From NCBI GenBank assembly GCA_018712915.1, contig DVGC01000042.1, positions 1 through 49,659 of the forward strand: a stretch of DNA of 49,659 bases, in the 5' to 3' direction. The position numbers were made by a program, and so were the translations under genes. The notes beneath the pieces are model-generated. The model searched no databases. It was not told where the DNA came from and saw only the letters and a program-made list of their open reading frames with translations. Position 1 is the first letter of the stretch. Every line of letters begins with the position of its first letter. Shown piece by piece: positions 24,866 to 33,590 of the stretch. Source of the stretch: Candidatus Copromonas faecavium (nom. illeg.) (GTDB lineage Bacteria; Bacillota; Clostridia; Lachnospirales; Lachnospiraceae).

Positions 24866-25234
24866 CTATAATACTTCCGGAGCCAGAGATACGATCTTCA
24901 TGAACTGCTTCTCACGAAGCTCTCTTGCAACCGGCCCAAAAATACGGGTTCCTCTCGGAGTCTTGTCATCCTTGATGATAACTGCTGCGTTCTCATCAAA
25001 CTTAATATAGGAACCGTCTTTCCGACGTGCGCCTTTTACGGTACGAACAACAACTGCCTTTACTACATCGCCCTTCTTAACAACGCCGCCCGGTGTTGCC
25101 TCTTTTACAGAAGCTACGATGATATCGCCGATGTTCGCATATCTTCTTGTGGAGCCGCCCATTACGCGGATGCAGAGAAGCTCTCTGGCACCGGTATTAT
25201 CGGCAACCCTTAATCTGGTTTCCTGCTGAATCAT
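24866..25234 (-). CDS. rplN: 50S ribosomal protein L14
   Basis: L14 forms part of the interface with the small subunit. The 122-residue protein has the canonical start [20 protein letters not shown], the middle [20 protein letters not shown] and the end [20 protein letters not shown]. It follows rpsQ after 93 bp, a gap that holds a hairpin. Confidence 0.99.
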   Translation of the reverse strand: MIQQETRLRVADNTGARELLCIRVMGGSTRRYANIGDIIVASVKEATPGGVVKKGDVVKAVVVRTVKGARRKDGSYIKFDENAAVIIKDDKTPRGTRIFGPVARELREKQFMKIVSLAPEVL

Positions 25235-25259
25235 GCCTGATACTCCTTCCTTTTCGCTC

Positions 25260-25282
25260 GTTTCCCTTAACGGACGGGAAAC
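25260..25282 (-). other. Hairpin between rpsQ and rplN
   Basis: A perfect 7-bp stem GTTTCCC/GGGAAAC (25260-25266 and 25276-25282) has a 9-nt loop and lies upstream of the rplN ribosome-binding site. No T run follows. Confidence 0.45.
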
Positions 25283-25327
25283 ACGAACTTCACTTCGTTA
25301 CGTTTACGCAGCAACTGCCGCTCCGTA

Positions 25328-25582
25328 TTATCTGGCCTTCTCGATGATCTCAACAAGTCTCCATCTCTTATCCTTGGATAACGGTCTTGTCTCCATCACT
25401 TTTACTGTATCGCCGATATTGCACTCATTGTTCTCGTCATGAGCCTTTAATTTATATGTGTTCTTAACAATCTTACCAATTAACGGATGTTTTACATGGT
25501 TTTCGATAGCAACAACAATCGTCTTATCCATTTTGTTGCTAACTACTTTTCCTGTACGTGTTTTTCTAAGATTTCTTTCCAC
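25328..25582 (-). CDS. rpsQ: 30S ribosomal protein S17 (GTG start)
   Basis: S17 is a primary 16S rRNA binder. The frame is open back to 25621, but that would give 13 extra residues across a hairpin and the ribosome-binding site. A GTG at 25580-25582 with AAAGGAG upstream gives the usual N-terminus [20 protein letters not shown] and a normal length of 84 residues. The end carries [20 protein letters not shown]. Confidence 0.95.
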   Translation of the reverse strand: MERNLRKTRTGKVVSNKMDKTIVVAIENHVKHPLIGKIVKNTYKLKAHDENNECNIGDTVKVMETRPLSKDKRWRLVEIIEKAR

Positions 25583-25613
25583 GACGGAATATCTCCTTTC
25601 AATTACAATCGTT

Positions 25614-25629
25614 ACACGCATCGGCGTGT
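25614..25629 (-). other. Small hairpin in the rpsQ leader
   Basis: A perfect 6-bp stem ACACGC/GCGTGT (25614-25619 and 25624-25629) closes a 4-nt loop about 30 nt upstream of the rpsQ GTG. Confidence 0.4.
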
Positions 25630-25678
25630 GTCGTAATGACAGTCATGCCATCCCCTCATCCGGGAACTTCCACAACAA

Positions 25679-25888
25679 TTAGTTAGCAACTCTTGCCTTC
25701 TCTGTGATAACAGTCTGAATTCTTGCGATGTTCTTGCGAACCTCTTTGATTCTGCTCGTGTTATCCAACTGGTTGGTTGCATTCTGGAATCTCAGGTTGA
25801 AGAGTTCCTTCTTTGCAGCAACTAATTCCTCATTCAGTTCTGCAGCCGTTTTCGCTTTTAATTCTTCCACATATTTATTAGTTTTCAC
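25679..25888 (-). CDS. rpmC: 50S ribosomal protein L29 (GTG start)
   Basis: L29 lies at the exit tunnel, next to the docking site of targeting factors. The 69-residue protein is helical, with [20 protein letters not shown] then [19 protein letters not shown]. Both possible starts are GTG (25888 and 25897). The inner one matches the usual N-terminus and has AAGGCGGTGAT in front, so it is preferred. The gene overlaps the end of rplP by 11 nt. Confidence 0.95.
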   Translation of the reverse strand: MKTNKYVEELKAKTAAELNEELVAAKKELFNLRFQNATNQLDNTSRIKEVRKNIARIQTVITEKARVAN

Positions 25889-26315
25889 TGTTATCACCGC
25901 CTTCTAAATCTGCCTTCGATACAATCTTACACTTGCAGGGAAGTTTATGCATAGCAAGACGAAGCGCCTCTTTTGCCGTCTCTTCCGGTACGCCAGCGAT
26001 CTCAAACATAACGCGGCCCGGTTTTACAACTGCTACCCAATACTCAAGAGCGCCCTTACCGGAACCCATACGGGTTTCAGCCGGTTTCGCCGTTACAGGC
26101 TTATCCGGGAAAATCTTAATCCAAACTTTACCGCCACGCTTGATATAACGAGTCATGGCAACACGGGCTGCCTCAATCTGGTTGGATCTTACCCAGCAGG
26201 GCTCGAGAGCCACCAGACCGAACTCACCGTTGGAGATTTTATTTCCTCTTAAAGCTTTTCCCGCCATCGTTCCACGGAACTGTTTGCGGCGCTTTACTCT
26301 CTTTGGCATTAACAT
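25878..26315 (-). CDS. rplP: 50S ribosomal protein L16
   Basis: L16 is close to the peptidyl-transferase centre and the A-site tRNA. The 145-residue protein has [20 protein letters not shown] at the start, then [20 protein letters not shown] and [20 protein letters not shown]. It shares one base with the end of rpsC and overlaps rpmC, so translation of these three is tightly coupled. An ATG two codons inside is an alternative start. Confidence 0.99.
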   Translation of the reverse strand: MLMPKRVKRRKQFRGTMAGKALRGNKISNGEFGLVALEPCWVRSNQIEAARVAMTRYIKRGGKVWIKIFPDKPVTAKPAETRMGSGKGALEYWVAVVKPGRVMFEIAGVPEETAKEALRLAMHKLPCKCKIVSKADLEGGDNSEN

Positions 26316-26971
26316 TATTTATCGCTCCCTTCCTTATTTCCCTTAGCAGGAAGTACCTCGCCTTTATAGATCCAGACCTTTACGCCAAGCTTGCCGTAAG
26401 TTGTGTCTGCCTCGGCGAACCCATAGTCAATATCTGCTCTTAATGTCTGAAGCGGAATGGTTCCCTCGCTATAGAACTCGGTACGGGCAATATCTGCTCC
26501 GCCAAGACGTCCGCCAACCGCAGTCTTGATGCCAAGCACACCGGCCTTCATGGATCTGGACATGGTGGACTTCATGGCACGGCGGAAGGAAACACGGTTC
26601 TCAAGCTGCTGTGCAATGGACTCAGCAACCAGCTGCGCATCGCGATCCGGTCTCTTCACTTCCTTGATATCCACAAACAGCTTCTTATTGGTCATCTTCT
26701 GGACTTCTGCTTTCAACTTCTCAATCTCAGCTCCGCCCTTACCGATTACAATACCCGGCTTTGCCGTGTGAACGATTAATTTCACTCTGTCAGAAGCGCG
26801 CTCGATTTCGATTTTGGAAACACCGGCGCTGTATAATTTCTTTTTCACATAAGTTCTGATTTTGTGGTCCTCGATCAGGTTATCAGCAAAATCAGCCTCA
26901 GCATACCATCTGGAATCCCAGTCTTTAATAATGCCGACTCTCATGCCGTGCGGATTAACTTTCTGTCCCAT
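26315..26971 (-). CDS. rpsC: 30S ribosomal protein S3
   Basis: S3 lines the mRNA entry channel and has helicase-assisting activity. The 218-residue protein has [20 protein letters not shown] at the start and a KH domain with [20 protein letters not shown] near 73-92. The C-terminal domain carries [20 protein letters not shown] and [17 protein letters not shown]. It follows rplV by 9 bp. Confidence 0.99.
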   Translation of the reverse strand: MGQKVNPHGMRVGIIKDWDSRWYAEADFADNLIEDHKIRTYVKKKLYSAGVSKIEIERASDRVKLIVHTAKPGIVIGKGGAEIEKLKAEVQKMTNKKLFVDIKEVKRPDRDAQLVAESIAQQLENRVSFRRAMKSTMSRSMKAGVLGIKTAVGGRLGGADIARTEFYSEGTIPLQTLRADIDYGFAEADTTYGKLGVKVWIYKGEVLPAKGNKEGSDK

Positions 26972-26980
26972 AACTGCCTC

Positions 26981-27370
26981 CTATTTCTTCTCATTAAGCA
27001 CAACGGTAATGTGGCTCATTCTCTTCTCGATTCTGTAGGCTCTGCCCTGCGCCCTCGGTTTCACTCTCTTCATCGTCGGTCCCTTGTTTGCGTAGCACTC
27101 CTCCACATACAGGTTCTCGGCGCTCATACCGTTGTTATTTTCAGCATTGGCAATCGCTGATTTCAGCAATTTCTCAATTAAGCTGGAAGCATATCTGGGA
27201 TTGTAGGTAACAATACCAAGTGCAGTCTGAACATCTTTGCCTCTGATGGCATCTAATACAAAACACGCTTTCTGAACGGATACTCTTGCGTAAGACAGCT
27301 TTGCAGACGGTCTTGTATCCTTCTGAGCGTTTCTCTCTCTCTTAATCTGACTTCTATGTCCCTTAGCCAT
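26981..27370 (-). CDS. rplV: 50S ribosomal protein L22
   Basis: L22 reaches into the peptide exit tunnel and its loop is a known macrolide-resistance site. The 129-residue protein has AKLSYARVSVQKACFVLDAI near 23 and a tunnel loop region with NLYVEECYANKGPTMKRVKP. The basic block RAQGRAYRIEKRMSHITVVL ends it. No unusual loop deletion or insertion is seen. Confidence 0.99.
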   Translation of the reverse strand: MAKGHRSQIKRERNAQKDTRPSAKLSYARVSVQKACFVLDAIRGKDVQTALGIVTYNPRYASSLIEKLLKSAIANAENNNGMSAENLYVEECYANKGPTMKRVKPRAQGRAYRIEKRMSHITVVLNEKK

Positions 27371-27398
27371 TGATAAACCCTCCTTTCAAAGCGTCTTA

Positions 27399-27680
27399 CT
27401 ATTTACGGCCGGACTTCTTCTCGTCCTTGCCATGGCCTCTGTAGGTTCTTGTCGCAACAAATTCTCCAAGCTTATGGCCAACCATATCCTCTGTGATATA
27501 CACCGGAACATGCTTTCTTCCGTCGTGTACTGCAATTGTATGACCAACCATCTGCGGGAAGATTGTAGACCGGCGGGACCAGGTCTTGATAACCTGTTTC
27601 TGTCCTGCCTCGTTCATAGCGTCTACCTTCTTCAATAAGCTAGCGTCAGCAAATGGTCCTTTTTTAAGTGAACGCGCCAT
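27399..27680 (-). CDS. rpsS: 30S ribosomal protein S19
   Basis: S19 is in the head of the 30S particle, paired with S13. The 93-residue protein has [40 protein letters not shown] and [20 protein letters not shown]. It follows rplB by 18 bp. Confidence 0.99.
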   Translation of the reverse strand: MARSLKKGPFADASLLKKVDAMNEAGQKQVIKTWSRRSTIFPQMVGHTIAVHDGRKHVPVYITEDMVGHKLGEFVATRTYRGHGKDEKKSGRK

Positions 27681-27698
27681 CGTTTTACCTCCTATTGA

Positions 27699-28544
27699 TT
27701 ACGAAATCGCCTTACCATTTCTTCTTCTGATGATCAACTTGTTGGAATGCTTGTTTTTCTTTCTGGTCTTAAGACCCAGAGCAGGCTTGCCCCAAGGTGT
27801 GCAGGGACCCGGACGTCCGATACCAGTCTTACCTTCACCACCACCGTGCGGATGGTCGTTGGGGTTCATAACAGAACCACGAACGGTCGGGCGGATACCC
27901 ATGTGACGCTTTCTTCCAGCTTTACCAATCTTGATCAGGTTGTGGTCGCCGTTTCCTACAACGCCGATGGTAGCGCGGCAGGCAATCGGAACCATTCTCA
28001 TTTCACCGGAGGGTAAACGAAGTGTGGCGTATTTTCCTTCTTTTGCCATAAGCTGAGCAGCATTTCCTGCAGAACGAACCAACTGGCCGCCCTTTCCGGG
28101 AAGGAGCTCAATGTTGTGCACCTGTGCGCCGACCGGAATCAGAGATAAGGGGAGGCAGTTGCCAACCTTGGCCTCTGCGTGCTCACCGCTCATAACCACC
28201 ATTCCATCGGTCAGGCCCTGTGGTGCCAGAATATAGGATTTCGTTCCGTCTGCATAGCAGATCAGAGCGATATTTGCGCTTCTGTTGGGATCGTATTCGA
28301 TTCCGATAACGGTTGCCGGAATTCCATCTTTGGAATTTCTCTTGAAGTCAACCAGTCTGTATTTTCTTCTGCTTCCGCCGCCCTGATGTCTTACGGTAAT
28401 CTTACCCTGGTTGTTGCGGCCGGCATTCTTCTTTAAAGAAACAACCAAAGACTTCTCCGGAGTGCTCTTTGTGATCTCGGAGAAATCAGAACCGGTCATG
28501 TTTCTTCTGGAAGGGGTATATGGGTTATAGGTTTTGATTCCCAT
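27699..28544 (-). CDS. rplB: 50S ribosomal protein L2
   Basis: L2 is needed for subunit joining and peptidyl transfer. The 281-residue protein has [20 protein letters not shown] at the start, [19 protein letters not shown] near 53-71, and the conserved [20 protein letters not shown] near 225, including the functionally important His. It begins after a 139-bp spacer from rplW that holds two clean hairpins. Confidence 0.99.
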   Translation of the reverse strand: MGIKTYNPYTPSRRNMTGSDFSEITKSTPEKSLVVSLKKNAGRNNQGKITVRHQGGGSRRKYRLVDFKRNSKDGIPATVIGIEYDPNRSANIALICYADGTKSYILAPQGLTDGMVVMSGEHAEAKVGNCLPLSLIPVGAQVHNIELLPGKGGQLVRSAGNAAQLMAKEGKYATLRLPSGEMRMVPIACRATIGVVGNGDHNLIKIGKAGRKRHMGIRPTVRGSVMNPNDHPHGGGEGKTGIGRPGPCTPWGKPALGLKTRKKNKHSNKLIIRRRNGKAIS

Positions 28545-28683
28545 TTTAAATCTCCTTTCAACGCCCTCTGGCGTTTCTCATTTTATCACGACACTGTCCG
28601 TCGTATAGGTGCCTGCGGAGCGCAGGCCGGGGACCCGGGCTTTTCCGGAAACCAGATTCGCCCGATTCAGGCTCGCGAAACGC
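28545..28683 (-). other. Hairpin-bearing spacer between rplW and rplB
   Basis: No gene is visible. Two perfect stems are seen: GCCTGCG/CGCAGGC (28611-28617 and 28621-28627, 3-nt loop) and AACGCC/GGCGTT (28560-28565 and 28570-28575, 4-nt loop). The second lies immediately upstream of the rplB ribosome-binding site GGAGA, where it could affect initiation. Confidence 0.5.
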
Positions 28684-28983
28684 TTACAGTCCCTGGAAAA
28701 TCTCGATTTCCTTGCTGTCGGCAGTCAGTTTTACAATTGCCTTCTTGGTGCTTGCCGTTCTTCCGACAATCATTCCGCGTCTGCGCTTCTTGCCTTCGCT
28801 GTTCATTGTGTTCACGCTGGCAACCTTGGTTCCCGGGAACATCTTCTCAACAGCCTCTTTGATCATGGTCTTATTTGCTTCCGGATGTACCAGGAAGGTG
28901 TATTTCTTTTCGCTCATCGCGTTCATGCTCTTCTCGGTGATAACCGGTTTGAGGATTACGTCGTAATACTGTACATTTGCCAT
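28684..28983 (-). CDS. rplW: 50S ribosomal protein L23
   Basis: L23 at the exit tunnel is the docking point for trigger factor and the signal-recognition particle. The 99-residue protein has [40 protein letters not shown] and [20 protein letters not shown]. It shares one base with the end of rplD, so it is translationally coupled to it. Confidence 0.99.
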   Translation of the reverse strand: MANVQYYDVILKPVITEKSMNAMSEKKYTFLVHPEANKTMIKEAVEKMFPGTKVASVNTMNSEGKKRRRGMIVGRTASTKKAIVKLTADSKEIEIFQGL

Positions 28984-29603
28984 TATGCGTACACCTCCTC
29001 GATAGAAGCTACAGCAGCCTTGGTGGCCACTACTGTGTTGTATTTCAGAATATCATATACGTTAATCGTATTGACAAGAGAGGTCTTAACCTCCGGAATA
29101 TTTCTTGCGGAAAGAACCGTATTCTGGTCGTTGGTATCAAGTACCACAAGGGCCTTGGAAACCTTCAGATTGTCCATAACCGCCTTAAAGCTCTTGGTCT
29201 TAATCTCGTCGAACTTCAGCTCATCAACCACAACAAACTTGTTCTCGTTCACTCTGCTGGTAAGAGCGGACTTTAATGCAGCCCTCTTCTCTTTCTTGTT
29301 CAGACGAATGCTGTAATCTCTGGGAGTGGGAGCAAATACAACTCCGCCGCCCTTCCACTGGGGAGCTCTTGTGGATCCCTGTCTTGCATGACCGGTTCCC
29401 TTCTGTCTCCACGGCTTCTTGCCGCCGCCGGAAACCTCGGAACGGGTTTTTGCTTTCTGTGTTCCCTGACGTTTATTTGCAAGCTGAGCCACAACGGCCA
29501 TGTGTACGAGATGCTCGTTCACTTCAACGCCAAACACGGCATCGTTTAATTCCATTGTGCCAACTTCTTTGCCTTCCATATTATATACGGATACGTTTGC
29601 CAT
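28983..29603 (-). CDS. rplD: 50S ribosomal protein L4
   Basis: L4 extends a loop into the exit tunnel. In E. coli it also represses the S10 operon by binding the leader, a role not established here. The 206-residue protein has [20 protein letters not shown], the loop [20 protein letters not shown] followed by [19 protein letters not shown], and a C-terminal part with [20 protein letters not shown]. It follows rplC by 29 bp. Confidence 0.99.
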   Translation of the reverse strand: MANVSVYNMEGKEVGTMELNDAVFGVEVNEHLVHMAVVAQLANKRQGTQKAKTRSEVSGGGKKPWRQKGTGHARQGSTRAPQWKGGGVVFAPTPRDYSIRLNKKEKRAALKSALTSRVNENKFVVVDELKFDEIKTKSFKAVMDNLKVSKALVVLDTNDQNTVLSARNIPEVKTSLVNTINVYDILKYNTVVATKAAVASIEEVYA

Positions 29604-29632
29604 TTTCTATTTCCTCCTTTCCTGTAAAAGCC

Positions 29633-30268
29633 TTATTTGCCGGCTTTTACTGTTTCCTTTAACGTTACCAGAGACTTCTTCGGCCCCGGTACGGCACCCT
29701 TAACCAGAATCAGATTGTTCTCGGCATCAACGCGAACCACCTCAAGGTTCTGAGTGGTGATTCTCTTGTTACCCATCTGACCAGGCATTCCTTTGCCCTT
29801 GAATACGCGGCCCGGAGTCGTTGCAGAACCGTTGGAACCCTGATGACGATGGAACTTGGAACCATGAGCCATCGGTCCTCTGTGCTGTCCCAGTCTCTTG
29901 ATTGCGCCCTGGAAACCTTTACCTTTGGAGATAGCAGTTGCATCCACTTTATCGCCTGCAGCGAAGATATCCGCCTTAATCTCATCCTTTACATTGTACT
30001 CTTCGGAATTTTCAAAACGGAACTCGCGCACATATCTCTTATAAGCTACGCCAGCCTTGTCAAAGTGGCCTTTTACCGGCTTCGTAACAAGCTTTTCTCT
30101 CTTATCAACAAAGCCAACCTGAACAGCCTTATAGCCGTCGTTTTCTTCAGTCTTAACCTGAGTTACCACACAGGGACCAGCCTGAAGAACTGTTACCGGA
30201 ACGAGAACGCCTTCATCGTTGAAGATCTGAGTCATTCCGACTTTTGTCGCCAAAATTGCTTTCTTCAT
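29633..30268 (-). CDS. rplC: 50S ribosomal protein L3
   Basis: L3 initiates assembly of the large subunit and touches the peptidyl-transferase centre. The 211-residue protein starts [20 protein letters not shown] after an ideal AGGAGG site. It carries [40 protein letters not shown] and [20 protein letters not shown]. The frame is open to 30337, but that runs through a hairpin of the leader and is rejected. The gap to rpsJ is 164 bp and structured. Confidence 0.99.
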   Translation of the reverse strand: MKKAILATKVGMTQIFNDEGVLVPVTVLQAGPCVVTQVKTEENDGYKAVQVGFVDKREKLVTKPVKGHFDKAGVAYKRYVREFRFENSEEYNVKDEIKADIFAAGDKVDATAISKGKGFQGAIKRLGQHRGPMAHGSKFHRHQGSNGSATTPGRVFKGKGMPGQMGNKRITTQNLEVVRVDAENNLILVKGAVPGPKKSLVTLKETVKAGK

Positions 30269-30298
30269 TTCTTTACCTCCTGTTACTAATCTACAGCG

Positions 30299-30396
30299 GA
30301 ACGCAGCTTGTGCGTTCATCCTAGAGCAGCCCAACATAGGTGGAACACTATGACATCGCAGATGCGATGATGTTGATTCCCTTTCAGGAAAGTGTT
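30299..30396 (-). ncRNA. Structured leader of rplC (candidate cis-regulatory RNA)
   Basis: The 164-nt stretch between rpsJ and rplC can form a closing stem AACACT/AGTGTT (30344-30349 and 30391-30396). Inside it is a perfect 7-bp stem CATCGCA/TGCGATG (30354-30360 and 30363-30369) and a small CTTTC/GAAAG stem. A further hairpin GAACGCA/TGCGTTC (30299-30305 and 30311-30317, 5-nt loop) sits just upstream of the rplC ribosome-binding site. No T run follows, so control would be at translation or by RNA processing. The pairing was found by eye. Confidence 0.5.
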
Positions 30397-30432
30397 ACTT
30401 TTATATTTGAACCATTCAGGATTTTTCTTACC

Positions 30433-30750
30433 TTATTTGTTTTTCATTTTGATATCGATGTACACGCCGGCCGGCATTTCCAGTCTGGACAGAGCGTCCA
30501 CGGTCTTCTGGCTCGGGCTTGTGATATCAATCAGTCTCTTATGAGTTCTCTGCTCAAACTGTTCTCTGGAATCTTTGTACTTGTGAACAGCTCTCAAGAT
30601 GGTAACAACCTCTTTCTTTGTGGGCAGCGGCACCGGTCCGCTCACCTTAGAACCTGTCTTTTTTACCGTCTCGATGATTTTGCTGGCGGACTGATCGATC
30701 AGCCGATGATCATACGCCTTTAAAGTAATCCTCATAACCTGACTTGCCAT
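30433..30750 (-). CDS. rpsJ: 30S ribosomal protein S10
   Basis: S10 is in the 30S head and also acts in antitermination as NusE. The 105-residue protein starts [20 protein letters not shown] and carries [20 protein letters not shown] and [25 protein letters not shown] lies upstream of the ATG at 30750, separated by a T-rich spacer. The frame open to 30834 lies in the structured leader. It is the first gene of the whole supercluster; no fusA, tuf or rpsL/rpsG precede it in this window. Confidence 0.98.
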   Translation of the reverse strand: MASQVMRITLKAYDHRLIDQSASKIIETVKKTGSKVSGPVPLPTKKEVVTILRAVHKYKDSREQFEQRTHKRLIDITSPSQKTVDALSRLEMPAGVYIDIKMKNK

Positions 30751-30786
30751 AAAAAAAGTCGCCTCCTTTTCGCACTTTTTGAAGTA

Positions 30787-30942
30787 CGACAAGCGGTGAC
30801 TGTACACGGTCTCGTGTGTATCCTTGCCTCTCACACGTTGTTACTGTCCCTTTCACCCGGAACAGCTGTTAATTGGTACAGTGACTTGTCGCCAGTTTCC
30901 TAACTTGACATTCGCTCCACGGAAAACCTGCCACAAGGGCAG
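30787..30942 (-). ncRNA. Structured rpsJ (S10 operon) leader, candidate cis-regulatory RNA
   Basis: The transcript from the rpsJ promoter has a leader of about 225 nt. Two perfect 7-bp long-range helices close a domain of roughly 105 nt: CGACAAG/CTTGTCG (30787-30793 and 30885-30891) and ACTGTAC/GTACAGT (30799-30805 and 30876-30882). Inside it are a CGTGTG/CACACG hairpin (30813-30818 and 30832-30837) and the palindrome AACAGCTGTT (30861-30870). Upstream of it is a CTGCC/GGCAG hairpin (30928-30932 and 30938-30942). No terminator is seen. It resembles the architecture of ribosomal-protein leaders, but I do not recognise a named family. Confidence 0.6.
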
Positions 30943-30981
30943 CAACCTCACGTTTCTCAGCTATCATGCCACAGCTACATT

Positions 30982-31010
30982 AACATACCATAAACCCTAA
31001 AAAAAAGCAA
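30982..31010 (-). promoter_or_regulatory. Promoter of the ribosomal protein supercluster
   Basis: TTGCTT (31005-31010) and TATGTT (30982-30987) are separated by 17 bp. The spacer contains a T tract and an extended TGG directly before the -10. Confidence 0.65.
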
Positions 31011-31062
31011 GCACTTTTTTATAAAAACCCACAGAATGCGCGGAAAATATGCGGAAAGCCGC

Positions 31063-31101
31063 AAAAAGGATGCCCGCCACCTTTTATGGCTGCATCCTTT
31101 T
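31063..31101 (-). terminator. Terminator after the C-terminal processing protease
   Basis: A 10-bp perfect stem (31092-31101 with 31064-31073) encloses a small GCC/GGC stem and is followed by TTTTTG on the minus strand. It separates the ftsEX-ctp unit from the rpsJ promoter. Confidence 0.88.
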
Positions 31102-31147
31102 CACTTCGTTTTCATTAAGCTTGCCTCTATGGCCGACGGTTCTGCAA

Positions 31148-32563
31148 TTACTCCTCCGGTGCCTCCTGGTTCGTTTCACCATCCTCCGGCGGGAAGCTGA
31201 ATACATCCTCCTCCGTACTCTCATCCGTTTCTTCTGCTTCCGCCTCCAGCCGTTCCCGGACCGCGTCCTCGCCCTCCAGAATCACATCCATGGCTGCCCG
31301 AAGCTGATTGTCCTCTTCCTTCGGAACCTCCACCAGACTTCTCAGTTCCTCATCCAGCGCAACTTCCACATCCGGTGCAATTCCCACTTCGTGGATGCAC
31401 TCGCCGGAAGGCGTATAATAATAGGAAGTTGTCAGTTTCAGCGCACTGCCGTCCGGCAGCTCGAAAATCCCCTGAGCAATGCCTTTTCCAAAGGTGTTTT
31501 CACCTACAACCACCGCCCAGTCGTTGTCCTTTAAGGCACCCGTCAGAACCTCCGACGAGCTGGCGCTCTGACCATTGACCAACACCACAATAGGAACATC
31601 CACCGAATGACCGTCGTCAGAATAGTAAATGCTCTCCGGTACCCCCTTGCCCTTAAAGCTGACAATGGTTGCATCATCAGGCAGAAGGTAATCTGCAATA
31701 TCCTCTGCAGCCTGGGTCACACCGCCTCCATTGTTCCGCAAATCCACAATCAGGCCCTTCATCCCCTGTTCCTCCAGGGCATCCACCGCCGTAATAAACT
31801 GATTGGAGGAAACCTCCTCAAAGGAGGATAAAAGAATGTATCCAATCCCGTCTGACAGCATTTCATATTCCACGGTGGGATTCTCCACCATGCGGCGTTC
31901 CACATCCATCTCCACGTACTCTCCCGTAGTCTCCCGGTACATCGTAAGATGAACAGTCGTTCCTTCCTCGCCTTTGATATGGTCGCTGACCAGAATGCTC
32001 AAATCTTCTCCCGTAGCTTCCATATCCTCCACTTTATACAGGTAATCTCCCGGCAGGATTCCCGCTTTCTCAGCAGGAGAGCCTTTAAACACCTTCACCA
32101 CCGTAATCAGCCCCGTATAAACATTCTGGCTGACCTGAACACCGATTCCGCAGTATTCGCCTTCCGTCTCCTCTGTCAGGCTTGCATATTCCTCCGCATT
32201 ATAATAAGAAGAATACGGATCGTTTAAGGAATACATATAACCGGAATAAATCCAGTCTTCCGTACTGTAGCTGCTGCCTTCCTCTTCCTCCTCGTCAAAC
32301 AGGAAATACTGATTCACCAGTGTTTCCATATAGGTCAGCTTTGAACCGATTTCAGAAATGATAAGGCCGTCTTTCTCTCCGGAATCCTCTGCTCCGGCGT
32401 CCGATACGTCCTGACCGGAAGCTCCCAGCTGATTGGCCGTCATCCGCCCCATGAGCCAGATCCCTGTTGCCGCCGTCACGGCAATCAGGCCAAAAAAGGC
32501 CGTCACCAGAGCTCCGATGACAATGCCTTTCCAAAATTTATTTTTTCCTTCTCGTTCTTCCAA
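31148..32563 (-). CDS. S41 family C-terminal processing peptidase
   Basis: This is a membrane-anchored serine protease of the Ctp type, 471 residues. One membrane segment near residues 13-38 places the rest outside the cytoplasm. A PDZ domain follows (CGIGVQVS to EDLSILVSDHIKGEEGT, about 138-215), then the protease domain. The serine-bearing SASSSE motif is at 333-338 and Lys360 is in NTFGKG. The last 50 residues are very acidic (EEDVFSFPPEDGE). It follows ftsX by 112 bp. Genes of this kind near ftsEX process or regulate cell-wall hydrolases; the substrate here is not known. Confidence 0.95.
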   Translation of the reverse strand: MEEREGKNKFWKGIVIGALVTAFFGLIAVTAATGIWLMGRMTANQLGASGQDVSDAGAEDSGEKDGLIISEIGSKLTYMETLVNQYFLFDEEEEEGSSYSTEDWIYSGYMYSLNDPYSSYYNAEEYASLTEETEGEYCGIGVQVSQNVYTGLITVVKVFKGSPAEKAGILPGDYLYKVEDMEATGEDLSILVSDHIKGEEGTTVHLTMYRETTGEYVEMDVERRMVENPTVEYEMLSDGIGYILLSSFEEVSSNQFITAVDALEEQGMKGLIVDLRNNGGGVTQAAEDIADYLLPDDATIVSFKGKGVPESIYYSDDGHSVDVPIVVLVNGQSASSSEVLTGALKDNDWAVVVGENTFGKGIAQGIFELPDGSALKLTTSYYYTPSGECIHEVGIAPDVEVALDEELRSLVEVPKEEDNQLRAAMDVILEGEDAVRERLEAEAEETDESTEEDVFSFPPEDGETNQEAPEE

Positions 32564-32675
32564 ATCACCTGTCTCCTATTCTTTGAAGCATTTCCCGCCT
32601 CTGCCCGCTTTTTCCCCCTATTCTTCCCAGCCTGCCGCAGCTTCATACATGCGTTCTGACTGAGCGCCGCGGCCA

Positions 32676-33590
32676 TTATACCTGGAGATGTTTCCGGATC
32701 GTCACAAAGCTGACAATAAAGCCAAGGCCAACGCCAAGAACCAGAGAAATCCCTGCCATTCTCGGATAAATCTGCTCAATCGGCAGGAACTGAATCAGCC
32801 CCGAAAGAAGACGGAACCTCTCTGTCACATACTCCACTGTGTTTAGGTAAAGGAAATACATGGCTGCCAGAGGAATCACAGCTCCCACCAGTCCAATCAT
32901 CATTCCTTCCACTACAAAGGGCGCCCGTATCATAAAATTGGTGGCCCCAATCAGCCGCATGATTTTATTTTCGTTCTTCCTGAACTCAGCGGCCACGGAA
33001 ATCGTATTGCTGATTAGGAACACAGCCACCGCAAGCAGCATGATGATAATGGCGCCAAACAGCATGGCCAGGATCCGGTTAAAGCTTGTAAGGCCCGCCG
33101 CCGCCGTGCTGGAATAGTTGACCTTTCTCACGCCGTCCAGCCCTTCCAGATAAGAAACCATGCGGTCCTGATCCGAAATATTGTTTAAGAAAATTTCATA
33201 GGATGCCGAGCCTGCAAGAGGATTATCTTCAGCAAATCCCTCCGCCAGATCCGCCTCCTCACCGAAATATTCCGTCTGAAAACTGTTCCATGCTTCTTCA
33301 GCCGAAATATAATTCATGTCTTTAATCAGTCCGGCCTGATCCGCGGCTATCTGATCACCCAGGTTCTGAATTTCTGCCTCCGACAAATCCTCGTCAAAAA
33401 AAACGGTGATTCCCATGGTGGTTTCCGCCAGGGTCACCATATATTCAACATTCGTAATAATAGAAAAAAATACGCAAAATAAAAAAATACATGCAGAAAC
33501 AATTGCTGTAGATGCAAGAGAAAACCAGACATTTCTGCACATATTTACAAAGCCCTCTTTCAGGCAAAACCAAAACGTACTGATTCTCAT
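32676..33590 (-). CDS. ftsX: Cell division protein FtsX (permease-like)
   Basis: FtsX is the membrane partner of FtsE. In Gram-positives the complex activates peptidoglycan hydrolases rather than transporting a solute. The 304-residue protein has one membrane segment near 22-45, a large external domain (about 50-170), and three more membrane segments near 172-197, 222-250 and 278-298. The cytoplasmic FRKNENKIMRLIGATNFMIR motif, typical of the FtsX/MacB fold, follows the second segment. It overlaps ftsE by 4 nt. Confidence 0.97.
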   Translation of the reverse strand: MRISTFWFCLKEGFVNMCRNVWFSLASTAIVSACIFLFCVFFSIITNVEYMVTLAETTMGITVFFDEDLSEAEIQNLGDQIAADQAGLIKDMNYISAEEAWNSFQTEYFGEEADLAEGFAEDNPLAGSASYEIFLNNISDQDRMVSYLEGLDGVRKVNYSSTAAAGLTSFNRILAMLFGAIIIMLLAVAVFLISNTISVAAEFRKNENKIMRLIGATNFMIRAPFVVEGMMIGLVGAVIPLAAMYFLYLNTVEYVTERFRLLSGLIQFLPIEQIYPRMAGISLVLGVGLGFIVSFVTIRKHLQV

